Of a DNA stretch of 64,000 bases, positions 55,552 to 64,000 are shown piece by piece; the first letter of the stretch is position 1, and every line of letters starts with the position of its first letter. Below the pieces are notes generated by a model. That model did not search any database. It was not told where the DNA came from and was given only the letters and a program-made list of their open reading frames with translations. Source of the DNA: Devosia enhydra (GTDB lineage Bacteria > Pseudomonadota > Alphaproteobacteria > Rhizobiales > Devosiaceae). Made by a program: the position numbers and the translations under genes. The stretch is taken from positions 1,769,528-1,833,527 of the forward strand of contig NZ_FPKU01000001.1 in the NCBI RefSeq assembly GCF_900119845.1, read 5' to 3'.

Positions 55552-55637
55552 CCGAGGGCCCGAAAGTGACCCAGAACGGCACGGGCGATTCGCCTGGCCC
55601 CATCCCGACCATCCACGACCCGCTACAGCAATCTTCC

Positions 55638-57122
55638 ATGGCCCGCATCCTCGTCGTCGATGACGATCACGCCCAGCGTCTCCACCTCTCCGCCCTCGTC
55701 GCAGCGCTCGGCCATGAGGCCATCCCTGCTCAGGGCGGCGACGAAGCGCTCGCGCTGATCGCGCAGGATGGCGACCTTGCCCTTATGCTGCTCGATCTGG
55801 TGATGCCCGAGCGCGACGGCATGGCCGTTCTCGATGCCCTCTCGCGGCACGGGGCCTCCCTGCCCGTCATCGTGCTCAGCGGCCACCCGAGCCGCGACGT
55901 CATCGCGACGGCGCGCCAGCGCGGGGCAATCGACTATCTCGCCAAGCCGGTGGTGCCCGAGCGGCTCGAAATGTCGATCGATACCGCGCTCGCCCACGCC
56001 GCCCTCCGCCGCCAGCTCGAAGCCGAGCGTCATCGCAGCGGCGGCGAATGTGACCTCTCCCGCGTCGAAAGCGTCGATCCGGCCATGCGCCGCGTCATCG
56101 CCCAGCTTGGCAAGGCGGCCCGCTCGGGGCTGCCGGTGCTGCTCGAAGGCGAGGCCGGCACCGGCAAGAGCCTCGTCGCCCGCGCCCTTCACGGACAGAG
56201 CGATCGCGCCGGCCGGCAGTGCCTGGCGCTGTCGCTTACCACCATCGCTCCCGAGCGCATGGAAGACGCCCTTTTTGGCAGCACCGCCGCCGGGTCCGAC
56301 GCGCGCGGCCTCTTGCGCGCCGCCCATGGCGGCACGCTCATCATCGAGGATATCGCCCGCCTGCCGCTTGCGGCGCAGGCCCGGCTCGCGACCTATCTTG
56401 CCACGGGCAACGCCGCCCCGGCCGGCCAGCGTCCGGATCGGCCGAATACGCGGATCATCGCCACCACGCGCCGCCGGCTGCTCAATCTCGCCCGGCTGGG
56501 CACGCTGCGCGAGGATCTCTACAACCGGCTCAACCTCATGCCGGTCTATCTGCCCCCTCTGCGCCAGAGGCCGGGCGACATCCTCGCCCTGGCCGAGACT
56601 GCCGCCCGCCGCATCGGCGCCGAAGAGGGCCGCATCCTGCGCGGGCTCACCGCCGACGCCGAGGCGCTGCTGATGGCGCATGACTGGCCCGGCAATGTCG
56701 CCGAGCTCTTGCGGCACGTCGCCCGTGCCGTTGCGATCAGCGAAGGCGAAAGGCTGCGGCCCGCCGATTTTCCTGCGCTTCTCCGGCTCCTGCGGGGGCC
56801 GGCTGCAGCTGCCCAGCATCTGTCGGAGGCGGCACGGCCTTCAGCGCCCGTTCATATCGATGCTGCCATCCTCTCGAGCATCGAAACAGCGGAGATCTCT
56901 GCAACCGGGACCGCACCCGCCATGTCCGACCGCTTCATCGGCGCGGATGGCACGCTTGCGAGCCTTGCCCAAATCGAGCGCGAGCTGATCGTCTTTGCCC
57001 TCGAGCGTCACGCCGGCCACATGTCGAAAGTGGCGCGCACGCTCGGCATTGGCCGATCGACCCTTTATCGCAAGCTGCGCGACTATGGCATCGATGGCGG
57101 CTGGGCGGCCGATGCCGCCTGA
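55638..57122 (+). CDS. NtrC-like response regulator lacking the sigma-54 contact loop
   Basis: A 494-residue regulator. The receiver domain (1-120) has the phosphorylated Asp53 (LLDLVMPERDG) and Lys103. The AAA+ domain (about 145-390) has Walker A GEAGTGKS (171-178) and the lower region LREDLYNRLNLMPVYLPPLR. The C-terminal Fis-type helix-turn-helix reads MSKVARTLGIGRSTLYRKLR. The GAFTGA loop is absent: after LFG (212-214) come only a few residues before GGTLIIEDI, and the usual Walker B Asp-Glu is altered. It therefore probably cannot activate sigma-54 RNA polymerase. GTG 55566 is an alternative start. Confidence 0.85.
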   Translation: MARILVVDDDHAQRLHLSALVAALGHEAIPAQGGDEALALIAQDGDLALMLLDLVMPERDGMAVLDALSRHGASLPVIVLSGHPSRDVIATARQRGAIDYLAKPVVPERLEMSIDTALAHAALRRQLEAERHRSGGECDLSRVESVDPAMRRVIAQLGKAARSGLPVLLEGEAGTGKSLVARALHGQSDRAGRQCLALSLTTIAPERMEDALFGSTAAGSDARGLLRAAHGGTLIIEDIARLPLAAQARLATYLATGNAAPAGQRPDRPNTRIIATTRRRLLNLARLGTLREDLYNRLNLMPVYLPPLRQRPGDILALAETAARRIGAEEGRILRGLTADAEALLMAHDWPGNVAELLRHVARAVAISEGERLRPADFPALLRLLRGPAAAAQHLSEAARPSAPVHIDAAILSSIETAEISATGTAPAMSDRFIGADGTLASLAQIERELIVFALERHAGHMSKVARTLGIGRSTLYRKLRDYGIDGGWAADAA

Positions 57123-57251
57123 CCCCGTTGCACCTTGGACACAGAGCAGGCTCACAAAACGGTGAGCAATTGTCAGCGTTAAACTTTCTACGCTAAGCCG
57201 AAATCATCGCGCGGATTCCATTCAAAGTATCCGCAAAGGCCGGAGTTTCGA

Positions 57252-58925
57252 ATGAACAGACGCAAGGCAGCCCTTCTCATCGGTACGGCCTTCATCGCGC
57301 CGGCGACCCTCGCCTCCGGCCAGGAAGTCGTGAAGGTCGCAGGCGTCGAGGCCACCCGCGTGGTGATCGCGCCGCCGCGCACCGAACTGGCCCGCCTCAT
57401 CCGGGCCGGCCTCTCCGCCGCCTATCACGGCACGCCCAAGGATGCGCCGGGCTATGAACAGGCCCAGAAGCTCTATTTCTTCTATGGCGCGCGCGGCTTC
57501 GAGCCCCTCTGGCTCTCGGAGGACGAGAGCGGCACCATCCGCTTCTCGGACAATGCCAGCAAGGTCATCGCGCTGTTCGAAAAGGCAACGTTCGAGGGCT
57601 TCCGCCCCTCCGACTATCTCACCCCCGCGCTCGACATCGCCGCCGCCGGCACCGATCCCGCACGGCTCGCCGCGCTCGAAACCGCATTCTCGGCCGCCGC
57701 CACGCTTTATGGCCAGCACGCCTATGCCGGCCGCCTCAAGCCCACCGATGTGAGTTCGGTCTGGACCATCACGCCCAAGCGCATCGATGAGGCGGATTTG
57801 CTGATCCGGCTGGCCGAAAGCGACACGCCCGACCAGATCCTGCGCGATCTTTCGCCCAAGCACCGCGAGTTCGTCCGCCTGCGCGAGGCGCTCGCCCGCT
57901 TCTACGACGGCAGCGTCGTCGATGAAGCCGTAAAGATCCCCGAGGGTCCGCTGCTCAAGCCCGGCATGCGCGACGAGCGCGTCACGCTCCTGCGCCAGCG
58001 GCTCGATGTGCCCGAGCCCGACATTCCGGAAACGGCCGGCACAGCCGCCGCCCCCGACTTCACTTATGACGAGCCGCTGGTCGCCGCCGTCCGCGCCTTC
58101 CAGGAAGGCCTGGGCCTCACCGTCGATGGCGTCATCGGGCCGGCCACCGTTGCCGCGCTCAATGGCGGCACGGCCACGACGCGCGAAGACATCGTCGCCA
58201 ACATGGAGCGCTGGCGCTGGGAGCCCGACGCGTTCGGGGATTTCCACGTCTTCGTCAACATTCCCGAGTTCCGCCTCGCGATCATCAACCGCGATCAGGT
58301 GCACTACACCACCCGCGTGGTGGTCGGCACGCCCAAGCACCAGACCCCGGTGTTCTCGGACATGATCCGCCACATCGTGGTCAATCCCTACTGGAACGTG
58401 CCCGCCTCCATCGCCCGCAACGAGATCGCGCCCAAGCTCGCCGCCAATCCCTATTACCTAGACAGCCAGAACATGGAGATGCTCTATGGCGGCCAGGTGA
58501 TCAACGCGGCGGCGATCGACTGGCGCAGCACCAATGTCAACCGCTTCCACATCCGGCAGCGGCCGGGCCCGAGCAACGCGCTGGGGGCGGTGAAATTCCT
58601 CTTCCCCAACCAGCACGACGTCTATCTGCACGATACCCCGTCCAAGTCGCTGTTCGCGCGCTCCTTCCGCGCCTACAGCCATGGCTGCGTGCGTGTGGAA
58701 AACCCGATGCAGTTCGCCGATGCCCTGCTCGCCAACGAGCCCGAGATGAGCGCCGCGCGGCTCGAAGCCATGTATGGCCCCAACGAGCGCTGGGTGAACC
58801 TCAAGACGCGCGTGCCGGTGCATCTGAGCTATTTCACCCTGCGTGTCGACGCCGATGGCACCATCCGCTCCTATGGCGACGTCTATGGCGCCAACAAGCG
58901 CGTCATCGAGCTGCTCGAAGCCTGA
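57252..58925 (+). CDS. L,D-transpeptidase (YcbB/LdtD-like)
   Basis: A 557-residue periplasmic peptidoglycan cross-linking enzyme. A signal peptide (about 1-23), a scaffold domain, a peptidoglycan-binding domain (about 255-310; VRAFQEGLGLTVDGVIGPAT) and a YkuD catalytic domain (about 335-495) with SHGCVRVENP, which contains the catalytic Cys and His. These enzymes make 3-3 cross-links, prominent in Hyphomicrobiales walls. It lies 129 bp after the response regulator. Confidence 0.93.
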   Translation: MNRRKAALLIGTAFIAPATLASGQEVVKVAGVEATRVVIAPPRTELARLIRAGLSAAYHGTPKDAPGYEQAQKLYFFYGARGFEPLWLSEDESGTIRFSDNASKVIALFEKATFEGFRPSDYLTPALDIAAAGTDPARLAALETAFSAAATLYGQHAYAGRLKPTDVSSVWTITPKRIDEADLLIRLAESDTPDQILRDLSPKHREFVRLREALARFYDGSVVDEAVKIPEGPLLKPGMRDERVTLLRQRLDVPEPDIPETAGTAAAPDFTYDEPLVAAVRAFQEGLGLTVDGVIGPATVAALNGGTATTREDIVANMERWRWEPDAFGDFHVFVNIPEFRLAIINRDQVHYTTRVVVGTPKHQTPVFSDMIRHIVVNPYWNVPASIARNEIAPKLAANPYYLDSQNMEMLYGGQVINAAAIDWRSTNVNRFHIRQRPGPSNALGAVKFLFPNQHDVYLHDTPSKSLFARSFRAYSHGCVRVENPMQFADALLANEPEMSAARLEAMYGPNERWVNLKTRVPVHLSYFTLRVDADGTIRSYGDVYGANKRVIELLEA

Positions 58926-58952
58926 TCGGCCGCTGTTCTTCGTGATCTGAGG

Positions 58953-58990
58953 CGACCCGGTGGTGGATACACATGTCTACCGCCGGGTCG
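58953..58990 (+). terminator. Hairpin after the L,D-transpeptidase gene
   Basis: CGACCCGG/CCGGGTCG (8 bp) extends inward with GGT/ACC. It lies 27 bases after the stop and has no strong T-run. Confidence 0.5.
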
Positions 58991-59153
58991 TTCGTTCGAA
59001 AGGCCTTGGTTCGGCCCCGTTTTTTGCCTACACATTTGCGCGAGGGTGGCGTTTCACGCTGCCGGGTCTGGCCGTTCCGTCAGCGTTAAGGGTCCGTAAT
59101 GGACTTGGGTCTAGGCTGGCGCGATCGGACCAACCACGAACGGGTTCTGGGGC

Positions 59154-60827
59154 GTGACGGGCAGAACAAGCGACGCGATCACGAGGCCTTTGCGCCTTCT
59201 GGCTCTGGCGATGGCAGCGATGATGTCGCTGCTCGTCGTAACCGGCGCGGCTCTGGCCGCTTCCGGCGACCGGACACTGACCTTCTATTACACCCATACC
59301 CGCGAGACCGGCACCTTCACCTTCCGCCGCAATGGCCAGTATGACCAGAAGGTCCTGGGCCAGCTCAACCAGTTCCTGCGCGACTGGCGCCGCAACGAGC
59401 CGGCCAAGATGGATCCGGCGCTCTTCGATCTCATCTGGGAAGTCTATCAGGATGTGCGGGGCAGCCAGCCCATCCACATCGTCTCGGCCTATCGCTCGCC
59501 CAAGACCAACGAGATGCTGCGCTCCAAATCCTCGGGCGTGGCCGAAAATTCCCAGCACATGCGCGGCCATGCCATGGATTTCTTCATCCCCGGCGTGCCG
59601 CTCAACCGCCTGCGCGAGGCCGCGATGCGCCGCCAGGTCGGCGGCGTCGGCTATTACCCCACCTCGGGCAGCCCCTTCGTGCATCTCGATACCGGCACCG
59701 TCCGCGCCTGGCCGCGGATGACGCGGGCCCAGCTTAAATCCGTCTTCCCCGATGGCCGCACCCTGCACCTGCCCACCGATGGCAAGCCGCTCTCCAACGA
59801 AGGCCGGCGCTATGCCGAAGCCGAGTGGAACAAGTGCCGCATGGTGCCGTGCAGCGGCGCCGCGCGCCCCGCCACCACCATGCTTGCATCCTCGGGCGAA
59901 CCGCCCGTTCCCGCGCGACCCAGCCGCACGCTTGCCAGCATGCTGTTCGGCAATGGCCAGCAGCAGCCGGCCCAGCCCGTGGTTGCCGAAGTCGCCGCCC
60001 AGGAGCCGGCGCAGCGCAGCGTGCAGACGGTTGCCATCGCCGCGCCCATCCCTGCGCCCCTGCCCGCCCAGCGCGCCGCCTTGCGTGACGACGAGGTTGC
60101 GCCCGATACGACGCCCGCCGTGATGGTCACGGCCCTCGTGGCCCCCGTCCCGGCCCGCAAATCCTCAACCATGATGCTCGCGACCCGCGCGCCCTTGCCG
60201 CGCGAAAGCGCCGTGACCGCGGTGGCCGCCTTTGGTGGCGCCACGGCGTCCCCGCCCGGGTCCGCCGAGGGTCTCATGGCCGCCTATGCGCCGCCCATGG
60301 CGCAGGATCCCGATGCCCAGCGCGCCCTGCGCATGCTGATCGAGCGCGAGACTGCCGCTGCCGCACGCCCCGCCAGCGTGCCGCGCGCTCCCGTGCTGTC
60401 GCCCGTATCCGCCCCCGAGATCGGCATCGATTCCATCCGCACAGCTTCGATCGGTTCTTCGGCCATCGATGCGGTCAAGGGCCTCTTCGATACGACCTGG
60501 TCGGCCGTGAGCCGGGTCGGCGCTCCCGACCAGATGAGCGTCGCCCTGCAATCGCTCGTCGAGCGCCGCAGGCCCGTTGCCAGCCTCCAGACCCGCCCGG
60601 TGACGCTGATCGCGCCCGAAGTCGACCATGTCAACGAGACCCTCGTCCATCCGGTCTTGATGTCGGACGGGCATTTCGCCGTGCTCTATGATGCCGAGGG
60701 GTATCTCGACAAGGCCACGGAACTGGGCCCGCGCACCGCCAGTTTCGGCTTCGTGCCGGAGACCACCCCGCTCCCGGTCTCGGATCGCTTCGTGGGCAAC
60801 ACTCCCCAGTTTCTCGCAATCCGCTGA
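59154..60827 (+). CDS. DUF882 / M15-like peptidase-fold protein with long tail
   Basis: A 557-residue exported protein. The N-terminal signal segment (about 10-36) is followed by a DUF882 domain (about 40-200) related to YcbK and M15 D,D-peptidases. Its likely zinc ligands lie in SQHMRGHAMDFF and FVHLDTG. The remaining 350 residues are Ala/Pro/Val-rich and of low complexity, ending in a short folded-looking segment. It may trim peptidoglycan or just bind it. GTG 59154 is the start. It follows an L,D-transpeptidase gene, supporting a cell-wall role. Confidence 0.82.
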   Translation: MTGRTSDAITRPLRLLALAMAAMMSLLVVTGAALAASGDRTLTFYYTHTRETGTFTFRRNGQYDQKVLGQLNQFLRDWRRNEPAKMDPALFDLIWEVYQDVRGSQPIHIVSAYRSPKTNEMLRSKSSGVAENSQHMRGHAMDFFIPGVPLNRLREAAMRRQVGGVGYYPTSGSPFVHLDTGTVRAWPRMTRAQLKSVFPDGRTLHLPTDGKPLSNEGRRYAEAEWNKCRMVPCSGAARPATTMLASSGEPPVPARPSRTLASMLFGNGQQQPAQPVVAEVAAQEPAQRSVQTVAIAAPIPAPLPAQRAALRDDEVAPDTTPAVMVTALVAPVPARKSSTMMLATRAPLPRESAVTAVAAFGGATASPPGSAEGLMAAYAPPMAQDPDAQRALRMLIERETAAAARPASVPRAPVLSPVSAPEIGIDSIRTASIGSSAIDAVKGLFDTTWSAVSRVGAPDQMSVALQSLVERRRPVASLQTRPVTLIAPEVDHVNETLVHPVLMSDGHFAVLYDAEGYLDKATELGPRTASFGFVPETTPLPVSDRFVGNTPQFLAIR

Positions 60828-60931
60828 GACCGGCGCGGTTGCAATGGCTCGCGGGCCTCTCTAAACCAAGCAAGGTGCTCTGCCGTAGCAGAGCTTGAGG
60901 GGAGTGTCCCCTGCCGTTTCGAGGGGCTGCC

Positions 60932-62866
60932 GTGTCGGATAAACCAAAGACGCCACTGCTCGACAAGGTCAGCTATCCTGCAGACCTCAAGGGCCTGAGC
61001 CGCGAAGAGCTCAAACAGGTCGCGGACGAGTTGCGCACCGAGGTCATCGACGCCGTGTCGGTCACCGGCGGGCATCTGGGCGCCGGGCTCGGCGTCATCG
61101 AGCTCACCGTCGCGCTGCACGCCGTGTTCGACACCCCCGAGGATCGGCTGATCTGGGACGTCGGCCACCAGGCCTACCCCCACAAGGTGCTCACGGGGCG
61201 TCGCGACCGCATCCGCACCCTGCGCCAGAAGAACGGGCTCTCCGGCTTCACCCGCCGCGTCGAAAGCGAATACGATCCCTTCGGCGCCGCCCATTCCTCG
61301 ACCTCCATTTCCGCCGGCCTGGGCATGGCCGTGGGCGCACAGCTTTCCGGCAAGAAGCGCAATGTCGTCGCCGTCATCGGCGATGGCGCCATCACCGCCG
61401 GCATGGCCTATGAGGCGATGAACAATGCCGGCGCCATGGATGCGCGGCTCATCGTGGTGCTCAACGACAACGATATGTCGATTGCCGCACCCACCGGCGC
61501 CATGCGCGCCCATCTGGCCAAGCTCGTCTCGGGCCCCACCTATCGCGGCCTGCGCCACACCGCCAAGCAGATCGCCAAGGCCCTGCCCCCGATTTTCCAC
61601 GAGCCGGCGCGCCGCGCCGAGGAATTCACGCGCGGCTTCTTCACCGGCGGCACGCTCTTTGAAGAGCTCGGCTTCTACTATGTCGGCCCCATCGACGGGC
61701 ACAATCTCGACCACCTGATCCCGGTGCTCGAGAACGTCCGCGATGCCGAGGAAGGGCCGATCCTCGTCCACGCCATCACCAAGAAGGGCAAGGGCTACGG
61801 CCCGGCCGAAGCGGCCGCCGACAAATATCACGGCGTCAACAAGTTCAACGTCATCACCGGGGCGCAGGCCAAGGCGCCCTCGAACGCCCCTTCCTACACC
61901 TCGGTCTTTGCCCAGAGCCTCATCACCGAGGCGCGCGAGGACGAGCGCATCGTGGCGGTCACAGCCGCCATGCCGTCGGGCACCGGGCTCGACAAGTTCG
62001 CCGAGCACTTCCCAACCCGCACCTTCGATGTCGGCATCGCCGAACAGCATGCGGTCACCTTTGCGGCAGGGCTCGCCTGCGAGGGGCTCAAGCCCTTCGT
62101 TGCGATCTACTCCACCTTCCTCCAGCGCGCCTATGACCAGGTGGTGCACGACGTGGCTCTGCAGGGCCTGCCCGTGCGCTTTGCCATCGATCGCGCCGGC
62201 CATGTCGGGGCGGATGGCCCCACCCATGCCGGCAATTATGATTCGGCCTATCTTGGCGCCATCCCCGGCATGGTGCTGATGGCGGCCGGCGACGAGGCCG
62301 AACTCAAGCACATGGTGGCCACCGCCGCCGCCTATGATCAGGGCCCCATCGCGTTCCGCTATCCGCGTGGCGACGGGCTCGGCGTCGAGATGCCCGAGCG
62401 TGGGCTGGTGCTGCCCATTGGCAAAGGCCGCATCCTGCGCGAGGGCTCGACTGTCGCCATCCTGTCCTATGGCACGCGACTGGGCGAAGTTCTGGCCGCC
62501 GCCGAGCGGCTCGCTGCTTTCGGGCTCAACCCCACCATTGCCGATGCGCGCTTCATGAAGCCGCTCGACGAGGTGCTGATCCGCCGGCTCGCCGCCGAGC
62601 ATGAGGTGCTGCTGACCGTCGAGGAAGGCAGCATCGGCGGCTTCAGCAGCCATGTGGCCACCTATCTCGCCGCCAATGGCCTGCTCGATTCGGGCCATCT
62701 GCGCTTCCGCCCGATGATGATCGGGGATCGCTATGCCGAGCAGGGCTCGGTCGATGGCATGTATGGCGAGGACCATCTCGACCGCAACGGCATCGTCGCC
62801 ACGGTGCTGCGCGCGCTCGGCAACGAAGCCGAGGCCATGCGCATCCTCAACGCCGGCCGCGACTGA
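60932..62866 (+). CDS. dxs: 1-deoxy-D-xylulose-5-phosphate synthase
   Basis: First enzyme of the MEP isoprenoid pathway; condenses pyruvate and glyceraldehyde-3-phosphate with thiamine diphosphate. It has 644 residues with the ThDP motif [33 protein letters not shown], and [18 protein letters not shown] in the second domain. GTG 60932 follows GAGGGG by 5 bases. A small hairpin, GCTCTGC/GCAGAGC (60877-60894), lies in the leader. Confidence 0.98.
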   Translation: MSDKPKTPLLDKVSYPADLKGLSREELKQVADELRTEVIDAVSVTGGHLGAGLGVIELTVALHAVFDTPEDRLIWDVGHQAYPHKVLTGRRDRIRTLRQKNGLSGFTRRVESEYDPFGAAHSSTSISAGLGMAVGAQLSGKKRNVVAVIGDGAITAGMAYEAMNNAGAMDARLIVVLNDNDMSIAAPTGAMRAHLAKLVSGPTYRGLRHTAKQIAKALPPIFHEPARRAEEFTRGFFTGGTLFEELGFYYVGPIDGHNLDHLIPVLENVRDAEEGPILVHAITKKGKGYGPAEAAADKYHGVNKFNVITGAQAKAPSNAPSYTSVFAQSLITEAREDERIVAVTAAMPSGTGLDKFAEHFPTRTFDVGIAEQHAVTFAAGLACEGLKPFVAIYSTFLQRAYDQVVHDVALQGLPVRFAIDRAGHVGADGPTHAGNYDSAYLGAIPGMVLMAAGDEAELKHMVATAAAYDQGPIAFRYPRGDGLGVEMPERGLVLPIGKGRILREGSTVAILSYGTRLGEVLAAAERLAAFGLNPTIADARFMKPLDEVLIRRLAAEHEVLLTVEEGSIGGFSSHVATYLAANGLLDSGHLRFRPMMIGDRYAEQGSVDGMYGEDHLDRNGIVATVLRALGNEAEAMRILNAGRD

Positions 62867-62876
62867 CAGACGGCCT

Positions 62877-62933
62877 AGAGCGTTTCCAGGCGAACTGGGT
62901 ACCGGTCCGCCGTCCGAAAACGCGACGAAAAAG
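62877..62933. repeat. Hyphomicrobiales-type intergenic repeat
   Basis: AGAGCGTTTCCAGGCGAACT, then GGTACCGGTCCGCCGTCCGA and AAACGCGACGAAAA. This resembles a dispersed repeat I know from rhizobial intergenic regions. It contains a short palindrome (GGTACC) and inverted GGCGAAC/GTCCGCC-type parts. It directly follows dxs. Confidence 0.6.
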
Positions 62934-63029
62934 CTATAGATGTAAGTGTGGCGACGCGCAGAGCGTCGCCCGGGCGCTCCGGCGGCAGAAGCAGAGCCCC
63001 CGCCGCCAGCATAAGCGCGATCAGAACCG

Positions 63030-64000
63030 CTACTTCACCGCCGCGAGCGCATCGAGCACCCGCACCCAGGAGCGGATGCCCTTGTGGAAGCTCTTGAGGT
63101 TGTACTTCTCGTTGGGCGAATGAATGCGGTCGTCGATGCGGGCAAAGCCGATCAGCAGCGTATCCATGCCCAGCCGGCGCTTGAATTCGCCCACCACGGG
63201 GATCGAGCCGCCTGAGCCGACAACCACAGCCGGCTTGTTCCACTCATCGGTAAGCGCCGCAAGCGCCGGGGCGAGATAGGGGCCATCGACCGGCACGGTG
63301 ATGGCCGGCGAGCCGCCATGGGGCTTGAAACTGACCGTGCAGTCGGCGGGCAGCCGGGCTTCGACATGGGCGCGGAAGGCGGCGCGGATCTTGACCGGAT
63401 CCTGCCCCGAAACGAGGCGGAAGGAAATCTTGGCGGAGGCCTTGGACGGAATCACCGTCTTGAAGCCATCCCCGGTATAGCCGCCCCACATGCCGTTGAT
63501 CTCGCAGGTCGGGCGCGACCAGATCTGCTCGAGCACGCTGCGTCCGGCCTCCCCCGCCGGCGTCTTGAGCCCCACGCTGCCGAGATAGCCGGCTTCGCTG
63601 AACCCCAGATTGCGCCACTGCTCGGCAACCGCCGCCGGCACTTCGGCGACATCGTCGTAAAAGCCCTCGATGGCGACGCTGCCATCGGGGTTCCGCAGGC
63701 TGGCGATGATCTCGGCCAGAACCTGGTTGGGGTTGCGGGCCGCCGAGCCGAACATACCCGAATGCAGGTCCTTGTCGGCGCAGGTGATGGTGAGTTCCTC
63801 GCCCACCAGCCCGCGCAGCATCGAATTGATCGAGGGTGTGTCGGGTCCCCACATGTCGGTGTCGCAAACCAGCGCGACATCGGCACGCAGTTCGTCGCCG
63901 GTGGCATCGAGGAAGGGCAAAAGGCTCGGGCTGCCGCTCTCCTCCTCACCCTCGAAGAGGAAGGTGACGCGCAAAGGCAGCGTGCCGTGCACGGCCTTCC
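63030..64000 (-). CDS. M20 family metallopeptidase (dipeptidase), 5' part missing
   Basis: The C-terminal 320-odd residues of an M20 peptidase; the start lies beyond the right edge. Visible are FLFEGEEESGSPSL (catalytic Glu and metal Glu), ALVCDTDMWGPDTPS, the dimerisation domain (KDLHSGMFGSAARNPNQVLA) and the last metal-binding region FARIDDRIHSPNEKYNLKSF with the His. It resembles the M20 dipeptidase group (CNDP-like, about 460 residues). Confidence 0.93.
   Translation of the reverse strand, partial: KAVHGTLPLRVTFLFEGEEESGSPSLLPFLDATGDELRADVALVCDTDMWGPDTPSINSMLRGLVGEELTITCADKDLHSGMFGSAARNPNQVLAEIIASLRNPDGSVAIEGFYDDVAEVPAAVAEQWRNLGFSEAGYLGSVGLKTPAGEAGRSVLEQIWSRPTCEINGMWGGYTGDGFKTVIPSKASAKISFRLVSGQDPVKIRAAFRAHVEARLPADCTVSFKPHGGSPAITVPVDGPYLAPALAALTDEWNKPAVVVGSGGSIPVVGEFKRRLGMDTLLIGFARIDDRIHSPNEKYNLKSFHKGIRSWVRVLDALAAVK

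Noticed and set aside
57179-57196. Additional CtrA box upstream of the L,D-transpeptidase gene
   Set aside because: TTAAACTTTCTACGCTAA has the wrong spacing and an incomplete second half, so it does not fit TTAA-N7-TTAA.
59092-59106. CtrA box upstream of the DUF882 gene
   Set aside because: Only the first half (TTAA) fits; the second half reads TAAT.

Overview
This 64 kb window is high-GC DNA with almost back-to-back genes. It looks like core chromosome of an alphaproteobacterium of the order Hyphomicrobiales (Rhizobiales), possibly near Devosiaceae; that placement is inferred from gene content and order. Supporting signs are a ybgC-tolQRAB-pal-cpoB-tilS-ftsH-glmM block, the alphaproteobacterial cell-cycle proteins RcdA and TrcR, DUF1192, DUF992 and DUF4164 proteins, a split proton-translocating transhydrogenase, and perfect CtrA-type sites (TTAA-N7-TTAA). 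I see no prophage, insertion sequence, CRISPR array, rRNA or tRNA.

Layout. 1-6.4 kb: a sugar-utilisation island with a truncated ABC solute-binding protein, a LysR regulator, a Gfo/Idh/MocA dehydrogenase, a GntR/LacI-type regulator and a PHP-like metal-dependent hydrolase. 6.4-8.2 kb: an outer-membrane beta-barrel protein and an EamA exporter. 8.2-19.5 kb (minus strand): glmM, ftsH, tilS, cpoB, pal, a nucleosidase, tolB, tolA, tolR, tolQ, ybgC. 19.5-25.4 kb (minus): nudix, ruvB, vapBC, ruvA, ruvC, yebC, ymdB-like, fau and 6S RNA. 25.5-26.8 kb: parDE, zapA and a DUF4164 gene. 27-33.1 kb (plus): tkt, gap, pgk and a class I aldolase. 33.3-38.1 kb: a ThiE-like gene, a Sel1-repeat protein, an IMPase-like gene and a MotA/MotB-like pair. 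38.1-38.4 kb is an intergenic composite of inverted repeats. 38.4-46.3 kb: ABC exporter, rpmE, rcdA, DUF1192, trcR, two DUF465 genes, purEK, rpsU and DUF992. 46.4-49.7 kb: hydrolase, DsbA-like oxidoreductase, FMN reductase/soxR and LysE. 49.8-55.4 kb: the pnt operon with two extra small genes, a tiny CoxIV-like gene and pepF. 55.5-62.9 kb: an atypical NtrC-like response regulator, an L,D-transpeptidase, a DUF882 protein and dxs. An M20 peptidase runs off the right edge.

The genes fall into connected functions: envelope constriction and stability (Tol-Pal, L,D-transpeptidase, DUF882), recombination repair (ruv), central carbon metabolism (tkt-gap-pgk-fba), isoprenoid supply (dxs), purines (purEK) and cell-cycle control (RcdA, TrcR, three CtrA boxes). 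The less ordinary points are: two toxin-antitoxin modules inside otherwise conserved neighbourhoods (ruvA/ruvB and zapA/6S RNA); a CtrA-box-linked response regulator that has lost the sigma-54 contact loop; a possible CtrA-controlled small RNA upstream of rcdA; a textbook SoxR operator over a flavin reductase promoter; a colicin-immunity-like gene inside the pnt operon; and a family of inverted intergenic repeats.
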